Source: Phallusia mammillata (Eukaryota; Chordata; Ascidiacea; Phlebobranchia; Ascidiidae). Taken from it: a stretch of 64,000 bases of DNA. Below the pieces are notes generated by a model, which was not told where the DNA came from, did no database searches, and saw only the letters and a program-made list of their open reading frames with translations. The first letter of the stretch is position 1, and every line of letters starts with the position of its first letter. The translations under genes and the position numbers were made by a program. Below, piece by piece: positions 10,768-25,700 of this stretch. The stretch covers positions 1 through 64,000 of the forward strand of contig QLIY01000794.1 in NCBI GenBank assembly GCA_003260075.1. The letters are read 5' to 3'.

Positions 10768-13700
10768 CTATAACCAAAAAATTATAAACATAACTACGAA
10801 ATATTAACGAACGCATCTGAATTAAAATGCTTTGTTTGCAACAATTTTAAGATTTTTAATGAACGACATGTATTTTCCGTGATGAGTGGCAAAATCGACA
10901 TATTTGGATTAAAACCTAATGCCAATGTTTGTTTTTTCTGTGAGACAGACAAGGAGCTATTATTGACCAATCAACTAACAATACTTACCAGTTAGTATAG
11001 GAGCAGACAAGGAAGTTCTGCAAGCTTGACCAAGCACTAAAGCTGATTCCGAGTTCGGTAAAAAGTCGTTCGCGAATTTTTGCTCAAATTGCAGGGATTT
11101 GGTGATTCTGAAAGTTCACAGATAAAGCAGTTTATTTATAAGAAGATAATATATATCCTGGGCCGCTAATACTGGAAAACAATTAACAACTTGTTAAACG
11201 GAACGAAAACGCTTATGCTTTTATATCTTGGCTTGGGTCCCAGAAAAACTACCACCAACCAATCACTGCGCAGTTGGTAATAACATGAAAACATTTGCTC
11301 CAATCTTCAATTTAACATTGTGTAAAACTTTTTTTGCATAATTTTTACCCTACTGTTTATGAGTAATCAACGATGAGTTGTTAAACTTAAAAACGAGCAT
11401 TTTTATTCCGAAAAATATAATGAGTCTATTGATGGGCAATTGGTATAGGCACATAATTGTCATACAATTTAAAACAAGTTTGCTACTTCCAGCTAACCCT
11501 CAAAAAACACATACCGGTCTGTCAATTCAAGTATAGCATGTTGGTGGTAGGGAAGTGACTGACTGATCTTCACAGCTTCAGCGACCCACGTTTGAGACTG
11601 CACACTGTACGTCAGGTTTGTTCGTATGTAGAGTTGTCTTCGCAGTATGGGCCAGAACGATGGTTTTGGTCCCACAACCTCGACACCATGTATTCGGGTA
11701 TCGATACCTCCCTGTTTAATGTATAGTGGTTGCGCAAGATTGGAAAAAGTGTTCAACAAGCTCTGTTAAGATCGCAAATCATAATTAATTTCATGTACTT
11801 TTGGTTGATTGCAAACTCAAATATTTTTAAGCACATTGAAGTAAAATATACAAAGTGGGGGGGGGGATCATAATTAATTTCATGTACTTTTGGTTGAATG
11901 CAAACTCAAATATTTTTAAGCACATTGAAGTAAAATATACAAAGTTTAAAATTTAAAATTACACGAGTTTTAGTTTCGAAACCATAGAGACGGGTCAAAT
12001 ATCCTATTTTGCTTAGTTTCCGAAGTTCTGTTTCCACACCTTTTGACACAGAGTGAACATGTACACTTCAACTAAAGCACAACAACTGTCAATTATTTTG
12101 TGGCCTTCCGCTACAGCGAATAGATTGGTTCAACGTACCTGCTGACAACGACGAATGGAGATCCGAACCACTGGCCAGTATCTTCTCGCGTTTTCTAATA
12201 TCACAACTTCACGATCTGTCGACGAAAGTGTGACGCAAGACAGCTGGGTGGTGACGTCGGATGACGTAGTGCCTCCCAAAACAACAATTCTCGCGGGCAT
12301 ATAGCTTGAATCCTCCTGGGCTACCAGCACTGTCAACTTTCTATAAACGGAATAAAATGTTACAACAATGACATCATAACTGATGACGTAACATTCGGAG
12401 GACAATGACGTACCTTACAACCACGCCCTTTCGCATAAAAATATTGATCCAATGAGCACCCGAGCTGCCGTTGCTTTCCCAATACGTCTTGGGGTTACCA
12501 TCGGTCAACTTGCTCACTTGACGCTGATTGGTGGAAACTTCCAGACGATCGAAACATTTGTCTTCCTTCATTTCAACGTCAGCACCTGAAACAAGTTGTG
12601 ATATTTAGTTTTTACAGGACGCGCAACGCTTACGCCCTATCTTTAATCTATAGTATAGAAGCATTCGAACACGTCATACGTCATAATAACAACATGCTCA
12701 GCCAATCAAAAACATCCAGTTATATCCCATGTCAAACTCAAATATACCTCTACACAAGTTGTCGAGCAATTGGTCAAATAGCGGAACGTTGATTGGTCGT
12801 TGTCGTCGCCTTGCATCTTCAACACAACGTAGCGCTGTTGAAATGCAACCACCTAATACCACCGCCAGTAACTTGCTATGCAACGCACGATGTCGCTCAC
12901 ATGACGTCACCAATTCCTTCAGTTCATTTGCTTTCTGCAAACCATCGGATAAGTTGTAAGGGCGGTGGTTTTCATTGTCTTTAGGCACGATTAGTTTTTG
13001 AAAAAGAGGGTTTTAGAAACGGCTTTTTTACTTTATGATGATGTGATGATGACAAACCCATAGCAAAGATGATGACAAACCCTCAATGATGATGACAAAC
13101 CCATAGCAAAGTATACTAATCTTGATTTCTACTTTTTTAGAATTACTGAATGAACTTTGCACATTATGTGCCACAAATCAATAGCACCAAATGCCTAATT
13201 TCTAGTATAACGTTCAATATTACAATATGTACCGGCACAGTGCCATGTTTGTCCACAAGTCTTGTGATGGTTTGTTTTGCCTCCAATCCACACAATTCGA
13301 CCGCAAAATCTCTGTCCATCTCAGAAAGTACCAACAAACACGAAATACAATCACCAGCAAGCTGCAATAAACATTGTCATAAAGGTTGTATAAGTTTGTT
13401 TAAAAGGCCACGCAACAAAAACAATGCTAGCAACTAATTTACATTCCACATGACAATTTCAGTTTAAAAATGCCTGTAGAAATTTGAAACAAACACTTTA
13501 CCTCGTGTAACGTGGACTTTAAAACCTCAGCGCTTGACGCACACTGCTCTAGTACGCCATGTAGTGATGACACCAACTCTGACCAGTAGGTGTCGAGCAA
13601 GAGCACAGTGAGTTCTTGCGTCATGCCGCTCAGCTCAGTTATGAATTCCTTGAGTTGGTTTAGGCAACGCAAATAGACGTTGGACAAAAGAGAGCTTTTA

Positions 13701-16700
13701 CGCAGAAGAGGTAACACAGTGTTTCGTATCTGTACATTGATTTGTTGGTTACAAACAGGTTACATAAAGTAAAGGAAACTTGTGTGTAATATTCGTACCA
13801 AATTGCTAGTAGCGGTTCTTGCCTCCTGATGTTGTTTTTGCCGAATCGTTTTCAAACACTCGTTGAATTCCTCTTCAAGATCACCGTGCTTTATATTGGC
13901 ACTGAAATGACCGATAGTAAACCCATCCTCTGCAAATTGCAAAAAAAAGGAACTTAACATTTTAGTGTGTGCATATATATATAAGGAAACATCTTCGAAT
14001 TTCTTCGGACATCTTCGGATTCACTTTCTAACATACAAAGTGGTGTGTACAAAAACACATTCGAGCTCAGTCAAGAGAATAAAATAAAGTTACCCAAAAT
14101 ATGCGAAATTTCATATTTACAAAGCGTGCTCTTTGGTCGTGCGCCGTTTATTAAAAAGAATGACGATATTTTTTACAGCAGTAAAGAAAACTACACTTTC
14201 CACGACTATTGTCAGTTTCACTTTCATATTTCGCTCACCCGGCAGATCCACGTATTTATCCTCCTTCGAGTCATCATCGACGTCATCAAGTACGTCACGT
14301 TGAGACATAGAAACAACCAAACCTTTCATGCGCATCAGCATTCTGCGCAGCTGGCAAACATTGGGAACAGCCTGTGGAATTCAAAAAATGGGGCTAAAAA
14401 TAGCTCCCCAAGTGAGTCGAAATGTCCTCTATCAATTTGTTATTGTGTTATTGTCATGTAAAATACTATTACAACTGTTTGATGATAAGCTGTCTCCCAA
14501 ATCCTTGTTCAATTTGAACATCCCTTTTTATTTCACTTTCAGGCTGCTATTTAACTAAATAACCAATAAGCGTTATTAAGTGCGCACGTTCAATAGCTAA
14601 TCTGGCCAAATCAAGACATTTTAGTTAAATTTTATAGGTTCATAGGGTTTATACTCTTCATTGAATTAAATAAGCCAGTTTGCTAATTTGGCTCTTTACC
14701 CTGATTCCAGTAGTGACGATGCGGAGAAGTCGCTCCTTTTCCACCAAAAGAGATTTGCTCTGATCTTTGCGTATAATCATACAGATGATGCAACACGCAT
14801 CCAGCAACACCTTCGACTTATCTTCAGAACTGGCAACACAAAACATATTGGTTCATATCTTTAAGGCTACAAACCAGCGCTGGAGTTGTGAACCCCAAGA
14901 TAAGATATCCTTTTGTTCAGATAAAAATACTGAAAAATGCCGCTATAAATTTATTTCGGTCAGACCGGAATAACCTGAAATATCGCTACCGGAAAGAAAA
15001 AAAATAAATTTCCCAGAACGAATAACGTTATTTCGTCCCTGTATAAAACACCGCCTACACCATATTAGGTTTTTTTTTAATATCATAACGGATAAAGGAA
15101 CTCACTTGGGGTAGGAATCAAGAGTATCAGCAGCCAATTTGTTAACGATTCTTTCGACAGCTTGAAGAAAAAATCGTATTAAATTCTGAAAACAAATTAG
15201 CACATAAGTTATTGAACCACATCGTCCGTTTCCTAGCTCCAAAAACATTACTATGCCTTACCCTCTCACTGGCCGATTCAGCCGCCCCAGTCATCATTAT
15301 TGAAGATATTATAGCAATTATGATGTTTGTGTATGACGTATTCGCATTCGGGTTTGATGAGAAGTCACGAGCTCCCATGATGGCGCTTATGATCTGTCAA
15401 AATAAGACGTTTGTAAGCTGCAGACAGTGCACACTGTTTCGACCCATAAGGTGTCTGCAGTGCAGTTGGCAACAAGAGATTGGCCGTATGGGCTAATGTA
15501 GCCACCTTGCGGCACTCAAGCTGAAAAGGTGACCATGAAATGAAAGCCATAAACAACGGAAAAGTAAACCTCCCGCGACTCGTAACAATCAAAGCAGTCT
15601 TGGTCATAACCAGCTCCTACTAACAAAATATATGTTGTATATTGCGAGGACGTACAAAGCATATAGACTGGAACACTGCTCTTTTCGTACCCTTGTCAAA
15701 TTTGAGCAACCGCTATTACTTTTGATTTCTTACATGCATTGCTGCCCCGGCAATTTTCTTGTCAAAAGGAAATCGAGAAATGATGTCAAATGCTGCTTTC
15801 AGATGACCGGAAGTGGCCAGCGCTATTTCCAGACTGTCAAGTTCATGAGTGTCGTTGCTCTGCTCCCTGATGCACGAGGTCACTAAGTTCATGTAGCACG
15901 TGACCACAGACCTGAGCAGATAACAGAGAATATATTAACACTGAACGTCAGGATTTCCATATTTGGCCATTTTACGCACATTATCAGCTTTTAACATTTT
16001 TGGTAATACTAATCCGAGGGACGTTTTGGATGCAAATCAAAGTATTGCCAAAAACAAAACAAACTATTGCCAGATTGTTTTAAATTACATGCGACTTTCT
16101 AATTTCTGATTGGAATTCTAAATTGGAGATCAGAAAAAAATACTGTAAACTTTGCACCGAACATTTTACGAAACAACTTACGCATCAGTTGATTCGGAGG
16201 CACATAGAATATCAGAAAACATGCTCTCTACTTCATTACGACGATCCGCCACTCTGATGTCAGTTCTGGGAAAACGAAGCAAGCCATTTAGGTACATGAA
16301 ACACAAACGCTAATTTTCAAATGGAATAATTCTTGGATGGTTGCTTGATTGATAAATGCAATCCAAACTCAAGTACTAAAAATTATGAAATAAGCTATTG
16401 CTGCCAGGCATAATGTATGACCAAGTATTGCTCATCCAGCAGTTTTATTGTAAACAATCGACGTTTCGACGTCCTATACAAGACGCCTTCATCAGGATAA
16501 TGACATAACTTGCAAAACAAATGTCGATTGTTTACAATAAAACTGCTGGATGAGCAATACTTGGTCATACTAAAAATTATGTTTTAAAAAAAAATAATTA
16601 AGCGACTATATTGTTCTCAGGAACACCGGATCATGAAATATCTTTCGACCGTTTGTTCTATGTTTAATATTAGTTCCACATGACAGGAGGTGTTTGAACC

Positions 16701-19700
16701 TTTTAGAGATACCGCTTTCTACAGTGCAAAAGTTTACAGCGACCAAAGCTAGCGGTTGGGTATTATGAAGTTATCAGAAAACGGCTTAGCATGCCTGTAT
16801 AACGAACTAGCTCAGAAAGTCTTTGACGATTTTAAGCAAGATTTTTTGAATTTTTACTCATTGCTATACGATAAAACTATGGGTTGAGTCTTCTTAGTGT
16901 CTGTTATGCAGTAATTTAATAAACCTTGACACGATGCTGTGAAGAACAGTGAGTACGATAATTTTCGCAGGTTTCTCCATCTTTTCCATCTTTGTAGATA
17001 TCGTGGACAATTTCTCTCCATCCTGTTGCATCCTCCAAGTCCTCTCTGCTACACGGAAATTTTCCTCCTCCTGAGAAAAGCATTATTTCTTTCAGGAGAC
17101 GCAAGATCCGGTATTATGCCTTGAATGGGCCTGGCGTACTATGAGGATCTATATATGAGTGTGTCATGATCGCTGGTCTGCATAGCCATATACGTTTTAG
17201 GACTGATCCCAGTGTTGAATTTATGTTCAGTTTCTCTGAGAATTGCACATGTTTAACATGCATCGTAGGTATATCGTGCTTTAATGATATATATCCACAT
17301 CTTTCACTTAGTCCAGGGGTCACTCAACTTTTTTCATGGCGGGCCGGATAAGTTTAATAATGATTCGCGAGGGCCGCATAGTTTACAGGGACAGGCCTAA
17401 ACGCCGTCTTTCCAACTTGCCCCGCAAGGCGATTCTTATGGGACCGCTAAAAGTTGGTCTTACTACAATCCAACTAAAAGACGGTTGATTCGAGTTTGCG
17501 AGCAATACTTGTATATTATGTCACAAGCAACACCCGAAAGCAATTGTTCGCGCACAATTAACACTTGTAGTTTTGTCTGTGACGGAACAACCGGCCTTTG
17601 GATCATTTCTGGGCGTTGTAATCCTACGAGACCAGGTACTATTAATTCTATATGTCGTAGCATGAAAATGTTCGCAAAGAGTTCATTAATTTTAAAATGT
17701 TGTAAAGTTATCAATATGTGGTCGCGTGTGGGATCGGATGACCTCGAGGGCTGGATACGACCCGCGGGCGTAGTTTGGTGACTCCTGATTTAGTCAATGA
17801 TCAATACGTTTGTTACAGCATGAAGTAAAAGTGCTACATTATAGAGACAAAACATACCAAAAGCATCTTTCCAAATTTCTTTTCAGTTGCATCATCTTGT
17901 ATCAAAGTTATGCGAAGTCCCATTTCAACAGCACGTGCATATTCCTCCATGCTCCTGTAATTCGGTTCATCCTTATTATCCTCTTCTTTGTCTTCGTCCT
18001 CTTCCTCTTCAAGCAGTGGATGCGGAGGAACAATTGGAGATTTATTTGCAACTGGAACAGGAGGTGGAGCAGAACTTGTGCTCGCTATACGAAAATTTAA
18101 ACATTGTACACTATGTTTGCAAATACAACATTAGGCCGTTAGAATAAAAAATATCCTAAGTAGATTAAACTACATGCTTGGATACCTAAGATGAAGAGTA
18201 TTGAAGTGTAGGAAATAAAACATTATTTTTGTCGAATGTTTATTAGTAAACCGTGGTTAAATTGGCTTCAGTAAATCCTGATCTTGGCCTATTTCGAACA
18301 AAAAGAGGTACAAATGATTTTTAAAGTGGTAAAACTTGAACTAAAATCGATGTCATTTAATTCAGATTTTTGCCTTATCCAGACAATTTTTTTGGTCCAA
18401 TTGGGTCCGGATTAATGGTTTGCTGTATCCCAGTTACATGTACACAATACCAACTGAAACTTGATATATGTGTTTGCACAACAGTTTACTACTTACGAAT
18501 GTCAGCACTGACAGGTTCTTCAACAGCAGGTTTGGTTTTCGCAGGTGAAGTTTCTTGGGATGTTGACGGTTTTTCTTCTTCCTCTTTTAATTTCAACAAA
18601 GCTTCCTGCTCTTTTTGGACAATCGTCATCAGGATTTTACAATATGGTGACTTTCCCATTGCCACCTGCAAGTAGATATAAGGTCAACCAAATGATATTA
18701 ATAAACTAATAGATGGTTATGAATAGATGTTATATTTATAAATAGATTATATTTGTATGCACATGTGGCACAATATAGAGTTTGCATAAACAATTCTTTC
18801 CAGTTTGCGTACACAATTGGCCAAGGTTTTTTATGCAAATTATTGGCAGATGGTATACACAGCATACTATGTCTAAGATTTCAATCCCTATCTAATTAAA
18901 TGCATCGTAGCAAATCATTTGTATCATCATCACATACAATAATTCCATACACAAATGTATTGCTCAGCCACAATTGGGTGCCTTAAGATAATTTTTGATA
19001 CCTTATCTTGCTGGGTGGTTTCTGGGAGAAGTTGTCGCATCATTTCAAGACATGTATCAAATGAAGGACTTGCCATAGACATATGTTTACATAATGGAAA
19101 CTGCAAAAAGTAACAAAAATCTAAAACATAACACAGAAACTTAAAACTCATACTTTTAATGAACATGGAATAAAATTTGATTGTTGTTTTAGTATTAAAC
19201 AAAAACTTTTGATCACATACAACTTGTCAAAGTTCACCTTTTCAGTAACTAAATCTCGCATCTTTTCCCTTGAGGTTCTTGGCAACTTGCTGATGTAAAA
19301 GAGTAGGAGCCACCATTCACACTGGTTGGGGTTTCTCTGCATTGGTAAAATAAATAAATCACATAAGAATGCATACTAGGTAATGCATACTCAGTCAAAC
19401 ACATTGTTTAGTAAAGCTTAGCCAACGATTAAAATTTTTATTTTCGCAGTTATCACAAATGGCAACTAGAAAAAGTATATAGTAAGGCAAAATTTAGTTT
19501 AAGAAAAATAAGGTGGTTGTGGGTGTTTCATGAGTTATATCATTTAAGCCTAAGGATAATGATTCAATCACTTAGTATTCATATCAGTACCAACAGTTTA
19601 GCCATACATAGAAAACACATTTACATTTGACTCACTTTCCTGTGGCTATTACAACATAGCAAACATAAAGTGAGAGGCACCTGTGCTGATGATTCACATT

Positions 19701-22700
19701 CTTCCACATGTAGGTCAGACTTGAAACCATAAATCCGCTTTGGTTTGCTTCTCATACCTGCAAAAACTGAATTAGTAACACCATCCAAAAAACATCTGCT
19801 TATTTGTGCACTTTGAGAAATGATAATATGAGTTTATCAGTCAACAATTCATATTTTAGTTATATATGTTCCAGCAGTTGCTACACTAAAACAAAACAGT
19901 AATGTTCCGTGCATTTAATTAAAGAATCCCTTACCACTGAGTAAAGGCCACAATGTAGATGTTTCAGGATTAGACACAAACTTTGGTGGGTCTGCAGCAC
20001 CTTTGGTTGAATCCCCTGCACTGACAATTTGCAAATGATGCCAGTAGACCCAATACATTTTATTCAGTCTTTGCCAGAAAACCTAAAAACAAATTTCACT
20101 TTACTTAGATAACTTCTGAAGAGGATAGAGAGACTGACAGTAGTTGTAACAACCACAAAAATGCTATACTCTATGTGTTTACATAAAAACAACATATATA
20201 TATGTATTTTTTGGTACATGTGTCAGCTTAGGTATCGATGAGACAGGTGCATAATTGCAATGCTTTTTGTGTACAATACCTGAAGACATATTTTTGTTGC
20301 AAATGTATTGTAAGCGCATCATCGTATTTAAGTCTAGTATAATTCAGTGTACTTTGTTGATCATTTTTTTAATCAAAAGCATCATGAATCTAAGATTTCT
20401 ATAGTATCACATACCCTTAATGGATTTCAATACACAAATGTCACGTTTTTATTATGCTCTGACCTGTACAGGAGGAGTTGATTCATTATGTTGTCGGTAA
20501 ACACCCTCGTCTCCCTCACTTACATCCTGGTAACTCTGACAAGCTCGGACTCGATAACCTGGCTTGATAACTGACTTGACATAATTTGCGTATTGTCTTC
20601 GTGTTGAAAATGATGTTGGGTGCCTGAAGTACAGAGTAAAATGAGAATTATACCTGACCAATATTCCTATGCATTTAATAATCTAGCATCAACAACTTAT
20701 TTCATCCAACAAACATCGCTGTGTTTCAATTCAAAGGATAAAACTTTCAGGTTGTTCAGATTTTTTTGCGTGGTATTATATTATTAAGACACAGAAATTG
20801 CTGGCAGTATTGCACTAAAATAGTACAAGTAGTTTTTTTACATAAAGACTTACTGGCATCTAGGTTTTTTTTGCTATGAAATTAATTAGATTGATTGATA
20901 AGACATTGGATATGTAGTTAATTGATGAAATCTATTCATTCAGTTCAATTGGTTGATAACATTCAATTTCAAAGGGTCTGGTCTATATTTAATTACAATT
21001 TTATGTTCTAATTTATATGAGTTCTATTAGCTAATGGGAGCATACACACATAGACATAACATTTTGTCAACATGAGTACTTAAAAATTAAAATATACTAT
21101 GGAGGAACTATCATAGTTAAATGCCTCATATGCTACAATGACTATTTTTTCTGAGAAAATCATCTAAAACCAGTGATTACTTGTAAGTAGTTGATGGTTG
21201 ATCAGATTTTATCAAGGATGCCAATAATAAAGGGTCTACAGTAGAATCGTGCAATCTTTCAGCGAATAGAGGTTTTGAAATCTGCCTTTCAACTTGGCTC
21301 GTCTACAAAGTCAACAGAAAGGCATGTAATTTTTTTAAACATAAAATTTGTGGACAAAACAAACAACAAATCACCATTCAGTGATATGACATTTTTTATT
21401 TTATGAATAGTAAGTTCTTTGGTTACATCAATATTTTAGTCTCTTTGCTTTTCATTTTTAACAATCCAATTTTTAAAACATATCAATAACTTTAAAAATT
21501 CTGCACAGGTTGTTCACTTAAAAACACAGTTTGTTTAATGTTGTTCGGGGGCTGTGTGTTAACCAAGCGTCAAAAGTTACTGAACAGAACTCCATTTAGT
21601 GTAAGTGCCTTTTGACAGCTTTGTAATGAAAAAACAAAGTTAGAAAATGTGTCCCATTTTCATTCATATGTTTTCATATTAACCAGTTAGTGCCAAAATT
21701 TAGTTTTCTGGAGAGGTTGGATACACACATTAGAAAATTACGAAGATTTTTGGTTTTAGTCATGTGCAGTCATGTGTGACTGTTCTGTGCAAAACAAATC
21801 CGACAAGGAAGAAGTGAACTTACGTCATTTGGTTTCACAGTTGATTCAGAGTTGTTATGCTTAACTGAAACTTGTTTTGTTGTTTCAGATCTATTGTTGC
21901 CTGAAGCACTTTGATCTGAAATATTCATACACATCTTGGAACAATAATGACATAATTTGTTGTTGTTTTTAAAAAAACACATAAACATGAAACCTGAATT
22001 TACCATTTTTACTTACGTAGTTTGAACAAGCTAAAAACGACAACTATGTATGAAAAATAGGATAGAGATATTATGTAAGTCACATACGTGAAATTCCATT
22101 CCAATCCATGATTCTGTTCAGTTCATGAATAAGGTCTGATATTGCCATGGCAACCTCAAATTGGTATGTCCCTTCATCCGCATCTTGCCCATCTAAAACA
22201 GCAGGTAGTTCTTTTAACAACTACTCAAGTGTGAAAGTTATGCGAAAATTTCTCAAAACACTGTTATTTGGGATTAAAGGATTGTAGCTAAGGAAAAGCA
22301 ATTTAAACTGAAAGGTTGGCTGAGCAGTTTTTGGCATTTGAAAAAATATATATATATTTGTAAATTTCCCAAAATGGAGCAGAATGTTAAAATAAGTGTC
22401 ATTTGGCAACTAAAAAAGCTGAAGGGGTTATAATCAATTTGGCCAAAAATAAAAAAGCTAAAACATGGAACCCACAACAAGCTAAAAATAACTAACCTAA
22501 ACACATCCATGAGGAACGATTTTTGTTGCTGTGCTGGTTTTTTCCTCCAGTGTCAAGCAAGGACATGACGCGGAGATAACACTTCATAAGAGTGAACAAT
22601 GCTTTTCCAGGAACCTGTTGAGGTTGTTGGTTTAATATTCTACTCAAACAACCTGTTTCACAACACAGTTTGTGCCTCTTGAGCAGAGGTGGTAATTAGA

Positions 22701-25700
22701 TTCACTTCGCAACATGAAAGCTTCACTTAACAGTAAAAATGCAAATTATTGAAAAAAAAAATTTTAAGTATAAAATTGCTCTTTTATGTTTATGAATCCA
22801 AAATACTTGTGACGCACTGTACCAGAAACCAAATAATATAGGCCCAACCCAAGATCCTGTCATTAATGTGTTTTTTTTAGCTAAACCTTGTTGTTGATTC
22901 AGGTGAACCTATTTATGAGCCTCAAAAACAACTCTTACAATACATAAGCTGAACAAAACCGCTTTTTCAGTTGAAATGATTTGGCAACTATAACTTCAGT
23001 GCATCCTGAGTTATTACGGGGGGGGGGTAGCTAAACTTTGTGTTGTTGATTCAGGTGAACCTATTTATGAGTCTCAAAAACAACTCTTACAATACATAAG
23101 CTGAACAAAACCGCTTTTTCGGTTGAAATGATTTGGCAACTATAACTTCAGTGCATCCTGAGTTATTACTAGGAATAAGCATTGTTAGAGACAAAGACAA
23201 AATTATTGTGTGTGTGCGTGCTTGCCTTGGGTCTGTGTTGTAGATTACAGTGATGTTTTTACATGATTGTTAGTATCCTAAGCAAACCTGTTCAAGGTTA
23301 AAGTTTGAGCAAGCAAGTAAAGTAGTTCACTTGGCAATTGTACATGTTCACATCAAACAAATGCGAATCCAAATACTTAAATTTTAGTTGCTTACACTCT
23401 TACGTCATAGTATAAGCATCATTGTGGCACACCTCCACAATATCACTACTGTATGTGGCCCACACATGCCCATCATTGTTTCCAAAAACAAAAAGTCTTT
23501 TTTTTAGAAAATTGATAATAACCCATAACAAATAGATTATAATTCTAAAAAGGATTGCAAGTCTAAAATTATGTTGAGACTATAGCCATGCTTTACCTGT
23601 GGAAGTTGGACTGAGTCCAAAGCAACAGCATGGGCCTCCTCCCCAGATGCAGTCTCAGCAAACATTTCCATTACCATGACTCGATTTTCAAAATCAGCAT
23701 AATGTTTTTTCTGGCTATCAGTTGTTTCATCAGACTCATCTTGTGTTAGGGACAGAAGTACATAGGCTCTGCTACCTGGTATAAACCAAAATGAATACTT
23801 ATTTTTCATTTCCATCAGATCAGTGTTTCTCAATTTTTTTTTTATATAGGAGCTAAGTGATTTAAAAATTAAATACAAAACTTAGTTTACGCTGATTTGC
23901 AGCACAGCCAGTTTAACCAAGAATTTACAAAACAAAACCTGATAAAACTTATGAGCAAAAGCTGCAAATACAGGTTTTTCTAAAAATAAGGCTCTTGCAA
24001 AACACCTGAAAAAACCTAACCATCTTTATACCATCCATGGTGTTTGCGTACCTGCATCGTGAAGTGCTAAGGCTCTTAACATTCTTCCAGCTGCACGGCG
24101 AGTATCCACATCATTTGTCCAGAGAAGTTCAAGAATGAGGTCTAATGCACCAGTTTCACGAAAAACACCACAAAGAGACCCCAGTCCAGCATAAGTGCTT
24201 AAAACCTAAGAAGTTTAAAGTACATTTAAGACATTTAAACTAAGTATACTTTACATAAATACATGCACCACATAAATATGTATACACATGTTACACATTT
24301 TGACAGATACAAAACTGACCTTGATTGTGTGAGATAGGCTTGCAAAAGGTTTTGATATGTTCTTCACTCTATGCATTTGTTTTCTTGCCCTGTTCACAAG
24401 CTTGATTACATCTGTCAAGTATTGAATGAATTTTAATCAAAAATATTACCAAGCTCAGTCCAGAGTCAGGCATGCATTTTGCTACATACTACAGAAGGAA
24501 AAAAATTAAAAACAGAAAATATATGGTTGAAAACAATGTGTCTCTTTTATTAAAGGTCCTTATTCAAGCAAACAGTATTTGAAATTACAGTCTTTGAACA
24601 AACAGTATTTGAAGAATGGGTAATTAGACCTAATAGATTTTTGGCCAGTAATGAATAAAGTTTGGAATACATTAAAACGACAAAAATACAAAAAGCGTAT
24701 ATTCAGAATTTTTTTTTTTTTTGAAATGAAGAATTGTAGGTGCAAACAGATAACTACCGTGTCTCATATCATCAAGATCCTCAACATCCGATGATGCTTC
24801 CTGAGATTCTGATTGGCCATCACTGGGCTCATCACATTGTCTAGCTGGTGTATTGCTTGTGTCAGTGAAGTAGAGATGAGGACAGCACTCCATCAGCTGC
24901 AAATGTAACATGCTAAAATAACAAACTGCTTACTGGGGCAGAGGTGATATTTTCTTTCAAGTGACTATAACAAGCACTTAAGCATCAACCCATTTCAAGA
25001 AAGACAAATATACACCATGAACAAGGCCAACCATGTCAAAAATATGCAGATTTGGTGATATTTCTGTATTATTACGTTTAAACACTCGTCTAAAAAAAAA
25101 TTAGCAATTTAAATGCAATCTTCAGTAAAAAATGCGAAAAAAAAAAAAAACATTTATGAAATGATTGCAGATAAATCACAATTCCTTTGTTAGGGGGGGG
25201 GGCTTGATATTTCTGTATTATTACGTTTAAACACTCGTCTAAAAAAAATTTAGCAATTTAAATGCAATCTTCAGTAAAAAATGCGTTAACCAGTTAACGC
25301 AGTCAAAAAACATTTATGAAATGATTGCAGATAAATCACAATTCCTTTGTTAAGTTACTGTTAAGATTTTTGAAGAAAAAAATGGCCGTAGTGTAATAAT
25401 GCTTTATCTTTGAGTTTGGTACAACACAGGTGACAGAACTGGGTACAAAAAAAATATTGCCATACATGAAAAAATACTCATAGCCTAACAATTCAAAGTA
25501 ACTGGAATGTTTTCTTGCTGTTTTTGTTTTGTTTTTGTTTTATTACTCTTTTACTAACCTAGTAGATTTTTTATTCGAGATAAATAAAAAGTTTAAATAC
25601 AAGGGGGGGGGGCTCAAAGTAACTGGAATGTTTTCTTGCTGATTTTTTTTGTTTTTTTTATTACTCTTTTACTAACCTAGTAGATTTTTTATTCGAGACA

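Noticed and set aside
10768..10816. ATG at 10816 as start of a 1,250-residue protein
   Set aside because: It lies upstream of a good acceptor at 10768-10769, and CUL9 homology continues in phase into upstream exons, so this is intron sequence.
13035..13111. Three direct repeats as a CRISPR-like or regulatory array
   Set aside because: Only three short copies with unequal spacers, in an intron of an animal gene.
16916..17104. 62-codon minus-strand frame as a gene
   Set aside because: No recognised domain and it lies in repeat-like intron sequence.
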